This document shows positions 1 through 7,913 of a DNA stretch of 64,000 nt, one piece after another. Within the stretch, counting starts at the first letter, position 1, and the number at the start of each line of letters is the position of its first letter. The stretch is from CAYUQT01 sp964596165 (lineage in GTDB: Bacteria > Planctomycetota > Phycisphaerae > UBA1845 > JAFGLZ01), in contig CAZQTW010000008.1 of NCBI GenBank assembly GCA_964596165.1, positions 1 through 64,000 on the forward strand. Reading direction: 5' to 3'. The notes below the pieces were generated by a model. That model was given only the letters and a program-made list of their open reading frames with translations. It made no database searches and was not told the DNA's origin. Made by a program: the position numbers and the translations under genes.

Positions 1-160
1 CCCATAACTCGAGATATCATATCGTTTACTCAAGCGGGTCGCCCGGCGTCTCGATACACAAAAAGGGTCTGGGATTCCCCGTGAGCCGCGGATGGGTTTG
101 GTTTCCACAGCCGGCGCGTTGATCGAATACGGTATCGCCCAGTAACGCATCAACCGAGCC

Positions 161-682
161 ATGTCGATTGACTTGTCCGACAATGTAATGGAGACTCTCG
201 ATCGCCTTAGCAGTGATTTGGCCAAGCGGCGTCGTGCCAAGGCCAACCGACGTTTCCGCGATCGTCTGCCCATGCAATTGGACTGCGTGGTGTGCTACAT
301 CGGACAGCGCACGGACGAGATCGCGACGCTGCCCGGACGGACGCGAAACATCTCTCGCAGCGGGATAGGTCTCGTCACGCGTCGATCCTTTTATGAGGAT
401 GAACCGATTGAGGTGAGGATTGAGCCGCCGAACCGGTCGGTCATGTATATGGCCGGTGTGGTCCGATTCTGCCGCTACATTTTGGACGGATTCTACGAAA
501 TAGGCGTGCAACTCATGGTGGCGGGCAATGCGCCGGTCTTTTCTCAAGATCCCGTCAAGTCGATCCGGCAGATCCCGTGGCTGAACAAGGCGATGTCGCG
601 GCGAAACGAGCGGGCGTTCTCATCGGAGGCAGCACGGATCTTCGCGGCGACCGCTCAAATGCGAGAACGGTTGATCCGTTAA
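161..682 (+). CDS. PilZ-domain protein
   Basis: A 173-residue soluble protein. The middle carries the two halves of a PilZ c-di-GMP-binding site: an Arg-rich stretch (RFRDRLPMQLDC, about residues 33-44) followed by TRNISRSGIGLVTR (about 62-75), which fits the family pattern RxxxR...(D/N)xSxxG. PilZ proteins bind cyclic di-GMP and pass the signal to motility, surface or polysaccharide functions. There is no fused output domain, so this is a stand-alone adaptor whose partner cannot be read from the sequence. The ATG at 161 has no clear Shine-Dalgarno; a later ATG at 188 would remove only the N-terminal helix. The gene converges on the HAD gene, with 27 bases between their ends. Confidence 0.8.
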   Translation: MSIDLSDNVMETLDRLSSDLAKRRRAKANRRFRDRLPMQLDCVVCYIGQRTDEIATLPGRTRNISRSGIGLVTRRSFYEDEPIEVRIEPPNRSVMYMAGVVRFCRYILDGFYEIGVQLMVAGNAPVFSQDPVKSIRQIPWLNKAMSRRNERAFSSEAARIFAATAQMRERLIR

Positions 683-709
683 GGGGCCGTCGCTCTTCGT
701 CCGTTTGCA

Positions 710-1459
710 TCAGCCGAATCCGCTCATGCCTTCGTAGCCGAGCACAATTTCCTGTAGTTCGGAGAGTGCTGAAATCACGTGACGGGCGCGGGTTCGCCCC
801 GTGGCCGGCTGTTCGCCGGATTGCTTGAGGATCGAAATCATCCCGACTCGGTTGGCCCCCTTGATGTCCACAGGGATCGTGTCGCCGACGAACAGGGATT
901 CGCTCGCCGCAACGCCGACCTGTCTCAATGCCTCGGCGAAGATCTTGGGATGCGGCTTTCGGTATCCCGTGTCGCACGAATAGATGCGATGGGGAAAGAA
1001 GTCCAGAAGGCCCTCGCGATCGAGATGCGCATCCAATGTGACGCCCGGGACGATCGTGTTGGAGATGATGGCCAGCCGATAGGACCGATCGCGCAGCCAT
1101 GTCAGGATCTCCTTCACGTTCGGCTCGGGGCGACCTCGGCGTCTTAGGGGTTCGTAGAACAGGTCCGCGAGGCGTCGCAAGTCGTCGGGATGGGTTGTCA
1201 GCCCCATCTTGGCGTTGGCCTTTCTCAGCACGTCCATGGCATTGAAGTCTCGGCGGCGAATCAGGGACCACCGGTAGGCCCGAACGATTGCACGTCGTTG
1301 GAGTCGGTGGAACGTTTCCCAATCGGGCACGGGCGCGCCGGCGTCGACGAGATAACGGTGGGCGACTTGGGCTCCCTCCCGGAACGCTTCGAACAGGTTT
1401 ACGGGTCCGAAGTGGAGCAGCGTTTCACCCAGATCGAAGAACACCGCTCGGAGTCGCAT
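710..1459 (-). CDS. HAD-superfamily hydrolase
   Basis: A 249-residue phosphatase-like protein of the haloacid dehalogenase superfamily. All four motifs are visible: FFDLGETL (nucleophile Asp9), AIISNT (motif II Ser), YRKPHPKIF (motif III Lys) and FVGDTIPVDIKGA (motif IV acids). The DxGxT form of motif I, in place of DxDxT, is common in the pyrophosphatase/YjjG-type and dehalogenase-like branches. I start at the ATG at 1459, where homology begins; the open frame runs a further 110 codons upstream, but that part is Arg/Pro-rich and looks non-coding. The substrate cannot be predicted; a nucleotide or sugar phosphate is typical. Confidence 0.85.
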   Translation of the reverse strand: MRLRAVFFDLGETLLHFGPVNLFEAFREGAQVAHRYLVDAGAPVPDWETFHRLQRRAIVRAYRWSLIRRRDFNAMDVLRKANAKMGLTTHPDDLRRLADLFYEPLRRRGRPEPNVKEILTWLRDRSYRLAIISNTIVPGVTLDAHLDREGLLDFFPHRIYSCDTGYRKPHPKIFAEALRQVGVAASESLFVGDTIPVDIKGANRVGMISILKQSGEQPATGRTRARHVISALSELQEIVLGYEGMSGFG

Positions 1460-1713
1460 GGGCCGAAACTCGCTCGTGGACGTCTGACGGTTCGGAAACG
1501 GGGACGGGCACCTCGCCGGCGTGCGTTCGCGCGGTCCCGGTTGACGGTGGGCTCGGAGCGAGTCCCTCTTGATGTTGAATTCTAGCGGCGGCGCGTCATT
1601 CGGCACAAGCCACGTTTGTCGCGGTGGCCGGCGGCGGGGGCTCGCCGCGGGTCCGCGGTTATCGACTGGCATCCGGATTTGTCGGCTGTACAATAGCATA
1701 CGGGGTGGTGGAC

Positions 1714-2364
1714 ATGATCGAACATCTCGGGTCGATTTCCGCGTGTCGATGCGCCGGTCCGCGTTTCTCCGTAGGAGGCGTTGGGGCATTTGCCGTCGTC
1801 TTGCTGTTGGCGGGGCTTGTCTGTTTGCCCGGGTGTAAGCGGCGGGATGGGTCGGATCCCCGTGACACTGTTGATGAGAAGATCATTCCCGTGGACGAGG
1901 CTGCGGGCAAACCGTTGCTGGAGTTCCCCAAGGCCGTTCGATGCGAGGACGAGTCGCTCAACGCCTTCATCGAGGACTTCTACGATACGTGTTGCCGCGG
2001 CGAGTACGATAAGTTTCGGTTGATGATGTCGACTCGCGTGGACCCGTTCACGCCGGAACGGTTCAAGAAGAGTCTGACGGCCGTTGACCGCGTGCAGATC
2101 GAGGTCATCAAGAAGCTTCCGGATGTAACCGAAGTCCCACCGCCGATCTATGTGGTCCGCTCCAAGGTATTCCTTCGAAAGAACGTTCCGAAGGACGCGC
2201 TTGAACGGACCATTTCGATTCTGGTTTTCAGGGAAGCGGGCAAGTGGGTGATGGCCCCGGCGCCGAAGCACTTGGCGGGCGAACTCGACATACTGATCGC
2301 CGAGGAGTCCGGTGAGGGCGACGCGGAGGGGCCCGCGGCAGACGCGGAGAAGCAACCCAACTAA
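1714..2364 (+). CDS. Putative lipoprotein
   Basis: A 216-residue protein with an N-terminal signal sequence ending in the lipobox LVCLPGC, so it is probably a lipid-anchored envelope protein. The mature part is charged alpha/beta, with an early segment (AFIEDFYDTCCRGEYDKF) that resembles the first helix of NTF2-like/DUF4878-type lipoproteins. The family is not certain and no catalytic motif is visible. The start at 1714 puts a TACAAT -10-like sequence at 1688-1693 just upstream. The stop codon lies in the ribosome-binding region of the next gene, which begins 12 bases later, so the two are probably co-translated. Confidence 0.65.
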   Translation: MIEHLGSISACRCAGPRFSVGGVGAFAVVLLLAGLVCLPGCKRRDGSDPRDTVDEKIIPVDEAAGKPLLEFPKAVRCEDESLNAFIEDFYDTCCRGEYDKFRLMMSTRVDPFTPERFKKSLTAVDRVQIEVIKKLPDVTEVPPPIYVVRSKVFLRKNVPKDALERTISILVFREAGKWVMAPAPKHLAGELDILIAEESGEGDAEGPAADAEKQPN

Positions 2365-2375
2365 GGCGCGAATTC

Positions 2376-2789
2376 ATGTTCAATTACGACTGGTGGCACG
2401 GCGCGGAACGGACGTTCCAGATCGAACAGGCCCGCCTGTGTTGTCTGAAGCGACGGTTCGCCGATGTTGAGTCGTTGGATCTTCCGCCGGATTCGGACGG
2501 CGGCCGGTTTCTTGCCGAACTCGAAGTGCACACCGTCATCTATCTCCGCGACGGGTTCAGCTACGAGGTGGGGCGGATCATCGACGGCCCCACGAAATCC
2601 TACTTGGTCTGCGAGGTGGTCCCTGTCGAGGAGGCGTGGCGAGTAGGGGGGTTCGTCGTCGCGGTTCCGTTTGAGGATATCGTTCGCGTCGAGGTTTTTG
2701 CGATTCACCCGTCGGAGAAGCCGCACGAGACGCCGCACATCACGGGCTTCCGCGCCGCGCCGCAAGACGGAACCCTTCGAGAGTCCTGA
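2376..2789 (+). CDS. Conserved-looking hypothetical protein
   Basis: A 137-residue soluble protein that I do not recognise. It has no signal peptide and no membrane segment, and the composition is acidic with alternating strands in the middle (VHTVIYLRDGFSYEVGRI). An AAGG ribosome-binding site overlaps the stop codon of the preceding lipoprotein gene and the start follows 12 bases after that stop, so expression is likely coupled. Third-position GC is high and resembles its neighbours, which supports it being real. Confidence 0.6.
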   Translation: MFNYDWWHGAERTFQIEQARLCCLKRRFADVESLDLPPDSDGGRFLAELEVHTVIYLRDGFSYEVGRIIDGPTKSYLVCEVVPVEEAWRVGGFVVAVPFEDIVRVEVFAIHPSEKPHETPHITGFRAAPQDGTLRES

Positions 2790-2985
2790 GTCGGTTGTGC
2801 CCGGAAGGTGAGGGGTAATCGCGTCGGGAGCGTTCCCGCAGGCGGCATTTTTCGAGCCGGTTTGCCGCGAGAGAGTCTTGTTTCCTCCGCCACGGGTACG
2901 GGCCCAGGGCAGCGTGGGGCATGTTGCCTTGCCGTGCCGACACGGGCCGTCAGGGTGCTTCGAGGCGCATCCGCCAGGGTGTGTC

Positions 2986-3423
2986 TCAAGGTTGTGCCGG
3001 TTTGTCGGTGGTTGTGGTGGTCGCCTGGCTGGCCGGCTGTGATGCCTTCGTCCACTCGGCTCGTTCGATGACGACCTTGGTCGCGACCAGACGGGTCCTC
3101 GCCCCATCCTTCTCGACCCGGCCGGTGACGGTGACCTTCTCACCGATCTTAACCTCGTTCATCTTGGCGATCCGCCCGTTGATGAGGATCTCGGTTTGTG
3201 GTGTGACGGTACCCTCGATCGTCACCTCGATCTGCTTCTTCTTGTGGTAGAAGGACATGGCGACCTTGCCAGTTGCCTCGTCAATGCTCAGGACGGTGCC
3301 GGTACGGGTCTGAATCTCCGGCTCCGCTTTCTCTTGACCGCAGCCAACGATGTGAACGAGGCCGATGGACAGGACGCAGTAGGCCAACATGGACATACTA
3401 AAACGCGTAGCAAATGTCGACAT
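2986..3423 (-). CDS. Small lipoprotein with an OB/DUF5666-like domain
   Basis: A 145-residue protein with a signal peptide ending in the lipobox HIVGCG (Cys near residue 28). The mature domain is a single beta-rich unit (RTGTVLSIDEATGKVAMSF, then TVTPQTEILINGR and IGEKVTVTGRV), a layout typical of the small OB-like domains annotated DUF5666 or YdeI-like. The C-terminus is a Ser/Thr/Gln linker. The likely place is the inner face of the outer membrane or the periplasm. The function is unknown, and the domain assignment rests on strand pattern only. Confidence 0.65.
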   Translation of the reverse strand: MSTFATRFSMSMLAYCVLSIGLVHIVGCGQEKAEPEIQTRTGTVLSIDEATGKVAMSFYHKKKQIEVTIEGTVTPQTEILINGRIAKMNEVKIGEKVTVTGRVEKDGARTRLVATKVVIERAEWTKASQPASQATTTTTDKPAQP

Positions 3424-3568
3424 CTTTACATCATCCTCTCATGGTCACTCGGCCCTGTGAGCCAACCCGAGGGCCTGTGGTTTCTCGCCGGGAGCTCTCG
3501 CTCACGCTCGTACATTGGGGGGCAATGTATCGGACCGGTTCGGAGAAATCAATGGGAGGACGCCTGAA

Positions 3569-3850
3569 ATGGTGTCAATTGGAACCTTTTGTATCGCTTG
3601 TTTTGGCGAACGCGGAACCCACAAGGCGTGCCTTGTGCGCAGCCCACTTCGGTTCTCCTGCCGCCAATGCGGCGTCTCGTTCTCGATTGTGAGACGAAGA
3701 TCTCCGGGGGTACCGGCTATCGCATGTCGGAGGCGCCCAGGCATTTCGCGACGCAGGTGTAGCCGCTCGCGATTGACAGCAGGTGTGACGCCGATGATCG
3801 GCGGTGTTATACTACGGCGTTTTGGGCCGAGTGGAAACCTCGGTACCTAA
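3569..3850 (+). CDS. Possible small zinc-ribbon protein (doubtful)
   Basis: An open frame of 93 codons whose ATG has a strong ribosome-binding site (GGGAGGA at 3554-3560, 8-base spacing). The first half has two CxxC pairs (FCIACFGERG and FSCRQCGVSF) spaced like a zinc ribbon. The second half becomes Arg/Ser-rich and runs through the predicted leuC promoter, which argues against the full length being functional. It could be a true small zinc protein, a decayed one, or chance. Confidence 0.3.
   Translation: MVSIGTFCIACFGERGTHKACLVRSPLRFSCRQCGVSFSIVRRRSPGVPAIACRRRPGISRRRCSRSRLTAGVTPMIGGVILRRFGPSGNLGT
3785..3813 (+). promoter_or_regulatory. Predicted leuCD promoter with palindrome
   Basis: A sigma-70-like promoter: GTGACG (3785-3790), 17-base spacer, TATACT (3808-3813), about 90 bases before leuC. 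The spacer contains an inverted repeat with arms GCCGAT (3790-3795) and ATCGGC (3797-3802), in a position where a bound repressor would block RNA polymerase. A consensus TTGACA at 3773-3778 lies too far from the -10 to pair with it. Confidence 0.45.
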
Positions 3851-3901
3851 TCGCCCGAGCGAGGCGCTCCGGCAATCGGACTGCATCAGGGGTTGAGTCC
3901 C

Positions 3902-5245
3902 ATGGGAATGACCATTACGGAAAAGATCCTGGCTAAGCATGCCGGGCGCGATCGCGTCGAACCCGGCGAGAATGTCTGGGTGAACATCGACGTGTTGATG
4001 ACGCATGACATTTGCGGTCCGGGGTCGATCGGCGTTTTTCAGGAGTACTTCGGCCGTCAGGCGAAGGTCTGGGACCGGCGGAAGGTCATCGTCATTCCGG
4101 ATCACTATATCTTCACGGCCGATGCGAAGTCCCAACGCAATGTGGAGATCGTCCGCAAGTTCGCGATGGAGCAGGGGCTGGAGTACTACTACGATCCTGA
4201 TTTCGTGAAGGGCGAGGGGATGCCCAAACCCTATGCGGATCCCACTCGCACGCCGTATCGCGGCGTCTGCCATACCGTCCTGGCCGAGGAAGGGCATACC
4301 CGGCCGGGAGAGATCTTGTTGGGCACCGATTCGCACACGTGCACGGCCGGGGCGTTCGGCGAGGTGGCCACGGGGATCGGCAATACGGAGGCCGGGTTTG
4401 TGCTGGGCACCGGCAAACTGTGGTTGAAGGTGCCGCCTTCGATGCGGTTTGTGCTCGACGGTCGGATGCCGGCATACCTGATGGCGAAGGATGTGATCCT
4501 GCAGATCATCGGTCAGATTGGGGTGGACGGTGCGGCGTATCGTGCGATGGAGTTCGTCGGGGACGGCATGGCGGGCATGAGCATCGATGAGCGGATGACG
4601 ATCTGCAACATGGCCGTCGAGGCGGGGGCGAAGAACGGCATCTTCGCGGCCGACGACGTGACGCTGCAATTCGTCCGTTCGCGGTCGAAGGAGCCTTTTG
4701 ACTGCCTCTTCAGCGATCCGGACGCCCACTACGTCAGTGAACATCGATTCGATCTGAAGCGGTTGGAGCCGGTGGTCGCTCAGCCTCACTCTCCGGATCG
4801 TGTGGCCAGTGCCAGGAGCGTGGCGGGCACCAAGCTTGACCGGGCGTACATCGGTTCGTGTACGGGGGGCAAACTGGCCGACTTCGAGGCGGCGGCCCGC
4901 ATTCTGCACGGGCGGTCGGTGACGATCGATACGTTTTGCGTGCCGGCGAACACGCACATCGACGCCGAGCTGAGTCGTCGAACGTACAAGGGTAAGACGC
5001 TGCGTCAGATTCTGCTCGACGCAGGGTGCCAGGTGGCTCCCGCAAGTTGCGCGGCATGTTTGGGCGGGCCGGAGGATACGTTTGGCCGGGCGCATTCCGC
5101 CATCCGCGTGATCAGCACGACCAATCGGAATTTCCCGGGGCGGATGGGGCATCCGGACGCCGAGATCTTTCTGGCTTCACCCTTGACGACCGCCGCGAGT
5201 GCCGTGACGGGCTGCATCACGGATCCGAGGGACATGCTGCCGTAG
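3902..5245 (+). CDS. leuC: 3-isopropylmalate/(R)-2-methylmalate dehydratase, large subunit
   Basis: A 447-residue aconitase-superfamily large subunit. It holds the 4Fe-4S cluster that isomerises 2-isopropylmalate (leucine pathway) or citramalate (isoleucine pathway). The cluster ligands are visible as GSCTGG (Cys320) and CAAC (Cys383, Cys386), and the substrate loop as GTDSHTCTAGAFG. The GSCTGG form differs from the GSCTN of enteric LeuC and points to the LeuC2/HacA-like branch. I start at the ATG at 3902, nine bases after AGGGG; a TTG at 3893 would add three residues. The small subunit follows 21 bases after the stop. The citramalate synthase gene at 37.4 kb makes use of both substrates plausible. 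Confidence 0.92.
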   Translation: MGMTITEKILAKHAGRDRVEPGENVWVNIDVLMTHDICGPGSIGVFQEYFGRQAKVWDRRKVIVIPDHYIFTADAKSQRNVEIVRKFAMEQGLEYYYDPDFVKGEGMPKPYADPTRTPYRGVCHTVLAEEGHTRPGEILLGTDSHTCTAGAFGEVATGIGNTEAGFVLGTGKLWLKVPPSMRFVLDGRMPAYLMAKDVILQIIGQIGVDGAAYRAMEFVGDGMAGMSIDERMTICNMAVEAGAKNGIFAADDVTLQFVRSRSKEPFDCLFSDPDAHYVSEHRFDLKRLEPVVAQPHSPDRVASARSVAGTKLDRAYIGSCTGGKLADFEAAARILHGRSVTIDTFCVPANTHIDAELSRRTYKGKTLRQILLDAGCQVAPASCAACLGGPEDTFGRAHSAIRVISTTNRNFPGRMGHPDAEIFLASPLTTAASAVTGCITDPRDMLP

Positions 5246-5266
5246 TCTTGCGAAGGAGATGTTGCG

Positions 5267-5833
5267 ATGGACCAGGTTATTCGCGGGTTGGCCTACGTGG
5301 TCGGCGACCACGTAGACACCGATCAGATCATCCCGGCCAAGTATCTGAACTTCAACCCGGCCGACGCGGGCGAGCGCAAACAGTTCGGGCGATACGCCCT
5401 GTCGGGGGTTCCCGACGGCCGGCGAGGGCTGCCGGACGGGCATGTGCCCTTTGTGGACATGGCGGACGAGGCGAATACTCGCAGCCGGTTCGCGATTGTC
5501 GTGGCCGGCACGAATTTTGGTTGTGGCAGCAGCCGTGAACACGCTCCGCTGGCGTTGGCGGAGGCGGGCGTTCGAGCGATCGTGGCCCAGAGTTACGCGC
5601 GCATCTTCTTTCGGAACAGCGTGAATGGCGGCTATCTGATTCCGTACGAGAGTCTGGGGCGTCCGATCGACTCGGTTCGAACGGGGGATGAGATTGAAAT
5701 CGATCCGGTGAGGCATTGCCTCATCAATCGGACTCGCTCGGGTGAGCATCCGCTGCAATCCTTGGGTGACGTCGCACCGATCGTGGAGGCAGGGGGGATC
5801 TTCGCCTACGCCAGGAAGGCGGGGATGTTGTAG
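5267..5833 (+). CDS. leuD: 3-isopropylmalate/(R)-2-methylmalate dehydratase, small subunit
   Basis: A 188-residue swivelling-domain subunit that pairs with LeuC. The family signatures VGDHVDTDQIIPAKYL near the N-terminus and GTNFGCGSSREHAP in the middle, which line the active site, are intact. The start has a strong GAAGGAG ribosome-binding site, and the gap from leuC is only 21 bases, so the two form an operon. It is a little longer than minimal archaeal LeuD (about 165 residues), as in the LeuD2 type with a mid-protein insertion. Confidence 0.92.
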   Translation: MDQVIRGLAYVVGDHVDTDQIIPAKYLNFNPADAGERKQFGRYALSGVPDGRRGLPDGHVPFVDMADEANTRSRFAIVVAGTNFGCGSSREHAPLALAEAGVRAIVAQSYARIFFRNSVNGGYLIPYESLGRPIDSVRTGDEIEIDPVRHCLINRTRSGEHPLQSLGDVAPIVEAGGIFAYARKAGML

Positions 5834-5848
5834 GCGATTGGAGGGACC

Positions 5849-5866
5849 GCCGGGCGACGGCCCGGC
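5849..5866 (+). repeat. Intercistronic RNA hairpin
   Basis: A perfect 7-bp stem, GCCGGGC (5849-5855) against GCCCGGC (5860-5866), with a four-base loop, between leuD and rnhA. No T run follows, so it is more likely a message-stabilising or processing hairpin than a terminator. Confidence 0.5.
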
Positions 5867-5887
5867 GTGACACGCGGATCAGCGAAG

Positions 5888-6343
5888 ATGACGGACGAAG
5901 CCGAGGTTATTCTCTACACGGACGGCGCGTGCTCGGGCAATCCGGGTCCGGGGGGCTGGGCGGCGATCCTTCACCACGTGCGCAGCGGAGCGCGCAAGGA
6001 GCTGAGCGGCGGGGATGAACGGACAACGAACAACCGCATGGAGCTGACCGCCCTGATCCGGGGGCTGGAGGTTCTGAAGCGCCCCTGCAAGGTTCACCTC
6101 GTCACCGACAGCGAATACGTCGCCAAGGGCGTCACGCAGTGGATGCCGCGTTGGCGGGCGCAGGGATGGCGTCAGAGGAGGAACAAGCCGTCTCCGCCGA
6201 TGAACGTGGACTTGTGGCAGCGGATCGCGGAGTTGACGGACAAGCACGATGTGACCACCGAATGGGTGGCCGGTCACGCCGGCCATCCCGAGAATGAGCG
6301 TTGCGACGAACTGGCGGTGGCCGAAGCTCGACGGTTTCGCTGA
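5888..6343 (+). CDS. rnhA: Ribonuclease HI
   Basis: A 151-residue enzyme that cuts the RNA strand of RNA-DNA hybrids. The DEDD metal-binding set is complete: Asp12 (YTDGACSGNPGPGG), Glu52 (NNRMELTA), Asp74 (VTDSEYV) and Asp140 (ERCDELA), together with the loop His130. Length matches the E. coli type. I use the ATG at 5888; a GTG at 5867 would add seven residues. It follows leuD by 54 bases on the same strand and may be read through from it. Confidence 0.95.
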   Translation: MTDEAEVILYTDGACSGNPGPGGWAAILHHVRSGARKELSGGDERTTNNRMELTALIRGLEVLKRPCKVHLVTDSEYVAKGVTQWMPRWRAQGWRQRRNKPSPPMNVDLWQRIAELTDKHDVTTEWVAGHAGHPENERCDELAVAEARRFR

Positions 6344-6461
6344 ACCGGCGGACTCGCGATCGATCCTGATGGCACGTTACGATTGGCTGTAGGGGCCTGC
6401 GTTTGGCGGGGCGGGCTTTGGTCGGCGGGGGCGCCGGCCTTCGCGGTCGACGGGCAGCGTT

Positions 6462-6749
6462 TCATCGCGAGGTCGGGCGGATCGGGTTTTTGAGGTATTC
6501 CGCGTGGCATTCGCGGCACAGGTCGAATCGAAACATCCGGTAGGTCTGGTCCTCGACGGCGTCGGGGCTCATGGAATCAAGCTGTTGGACGATTCGCCGC
6601 ATCTCGGCCCGGTGATCTCGGGCGAGGTCTTCCTCGGTGATGGTGAGTTGATCGGCGGCGGCGAAGGCTTCGATCTTGATCACGAATCGATTCGGATCGT
6701 TCGGATCCAGCGTTCGCCCGCAACGATCGCAGGTATATCGAATGGCCAC
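6462..6749 (-). CDS. Small zinc-ribbon protein
   Basis: A 95-residue protein starting at a GTG two bases after the trpD stop codon. Two Cys pairs at opposite ends (YTCDRCGR near residue 6 and DLCRECHAEY near 78) could bind one zinc ion, with a helical middle between them. This looks like a conserved small planctomycete protein of unknown role. An upstream ATG at 6779 would overlap the end of trpD; the GTG is preferred because coding similarity to other zinc ribbons begins with VAIRYTCDRCG. Translational coupling to trpD is likely. Confidence 0.6.
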   Translation of the reverse strand: MAIRYTCDRCGRTLDPNDPNRFVIKIEAFAAADQLTITEEDLARDHRAEMRRIVQQLDSMSPDAVEDQTYRMFRFDLCRECHAEYLKNPIRPTSR

Positions 6750-6751
6750 CC

Positions 6752-7762
6752 TCAGGCACTCCGGCTGAGCTCGATCCATTTCGCCAGTGTGGTGGCGGCC
6801 GCCCGTGAGTCGATGGCCTCGGCGGCTTGGGCGATTCCCGCGGGCAGGTCACTTGCCCGGTTGGCCACCACCAGTGCGGCGGCGGCGTTGAGCAGGACCA
6901 TGTCCCGTCGTGGTCCGGCATCGCCCTCGAGCACCGCACGGACGGCGGCGGCGCTGGCTGCCGGCGAGTCCACTTTCAGATGGTCCAGCGATGCGCGGCG
7001 CAGTCCGAAGGTTTCGGGTTCGATGGTGTAGGAGTGGATCGCGCCGTCGCGTACTTCCGTGATTCTGCTGGGTCCGGTGATACTGAGATCGCAGAGTCCG
7101 TCCTGCGCGTGCACGACCATGGCGTGCACCGCGCCGAGCCGGGCGAGCGCCCGGGCAAGGGTTTCGGTCAGCTCGGGCCGCGGGACGCCCAGAAGCTGTC
7201 GCCGTACGCCGGCCGGATTCGTCAGGGGTCCCAGCAGATTGAAGATGGTGCGAATTCCGAGCGTCTTTCGGACGGGCGCCGCGTACTTCATCGCCGGATG
7301 AAGTCGGACCGCGAACAGGAAGCCGATCCTCGCCTCGCGCAGGCATCGCTCCACGATGGGGACCTCGGCGGAGACGTTGACACCGAGGGCATCCAGTACT
7401 TCCGCCGACCCGCTGGATCTCGTGACGCTGCGGTTGCCGTGTTTGGCCACCGTGGCGCCGGCCGCGGCGGCGACGACGGCGGCGGTTGTTGAGACGTTGA
7501 ATGTGCTGATGCCGTCGCCTCCCGTTCCGCAGGTATCGACGGCGTTGGGGTCATCGCAACGGACGTGGGTGACCTTTGCCCGCATGACCTCGGCGGCCCC
7601 CACGAGTTCGTCGACGGCCTCGCCTTTGCGGGCCATGGCCTTTAGGAAGTCCGCGATCTCCGACTCTTCGGCCCGGCCGGACATGATGTGATCGAAGGCC
7701 TGGCGAGTCTCCTCGCGAGTTAGGTGTTCGCCGCGGTCGAGTTTGGAGATGAACCGTTGCAT
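6752..7762 (-). CDS. trpD: Anthranilate phosphoribosyltransferase
   Basis: A 336-residue enzyme that joins anthranilate to PRPP in the second step of tryptophan synthesis. The PRPP site CGTGGDGISTFNVST and the substrate motif KHGNRSVTRSSGSAEVLDALG are intact, and the length is standard. I start at the ATG at 7762 (MQRFISKLDRGE), trimming an upstream Arg/Pro-rich extension of the open frame. No other trp gene lies in the window, so the pathway is dispersed. It follows galK by about 150 bases on the same strand and runs into the zinc-ribbon gene. I see no Trp-rich leader peptide in the 150-base gap. Confidence 0.93.
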   Translation of the reverse strand: MQRFISKLDRGEHLTREETRQAFDHIMSGRAEESEIADFLKAMARKGEAVDELVGAAEVMRAKVTHVRCDDPNAVDTCGTGGDGISTFNVSTTAAVVAAAAGATVAKHGNRSVTRSSGSAEVLDALGVNVSAEVPIVERCLREARIGFLFAVRLHPAMKYAAPVRKTLGIRTIFNLLGPLTNPAGVRRQLLGVPRPELTETLARALARLGAVHAMVVHAQDGLCDLSITGPSRITEVRDGAIHSYTIEPETFGLRRASLDHLKVDSPAASAAAVRAVLEGDAGPRRDMVLLNAAAALVVANRASDLPAGIAQAAEAIDSRAAATTLAKWIELSRSA

Positions 7763-7913
7763 GGTTTTAATCCTGAACGTCTGTTGCCGGCCGACGGCGA
7801 GAGGGCTTTGCCTCAGGCCGCCGCGCGATCGGCCATTCTTGCCCGGAGCCGCGACGCCGCGGTTCGGCCCGCGGAGGTCGATGGTGAGCCGGCGGGCGGG
7901 GAGAATCCCGCGC

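Noticed and set aside
3812..5152. Long minus-strand open frame opposite leuC (446 codons)
   Set aside because: It is a shadow of leuC caused by high GC, and leuC has full motif support.
6370..6390. Sigma-54-like promoter (TGGCACG) before the zinc-ribbon end
   Set aside because: The TTGC half-site is not at the required spacing and no gene follows on that strand.
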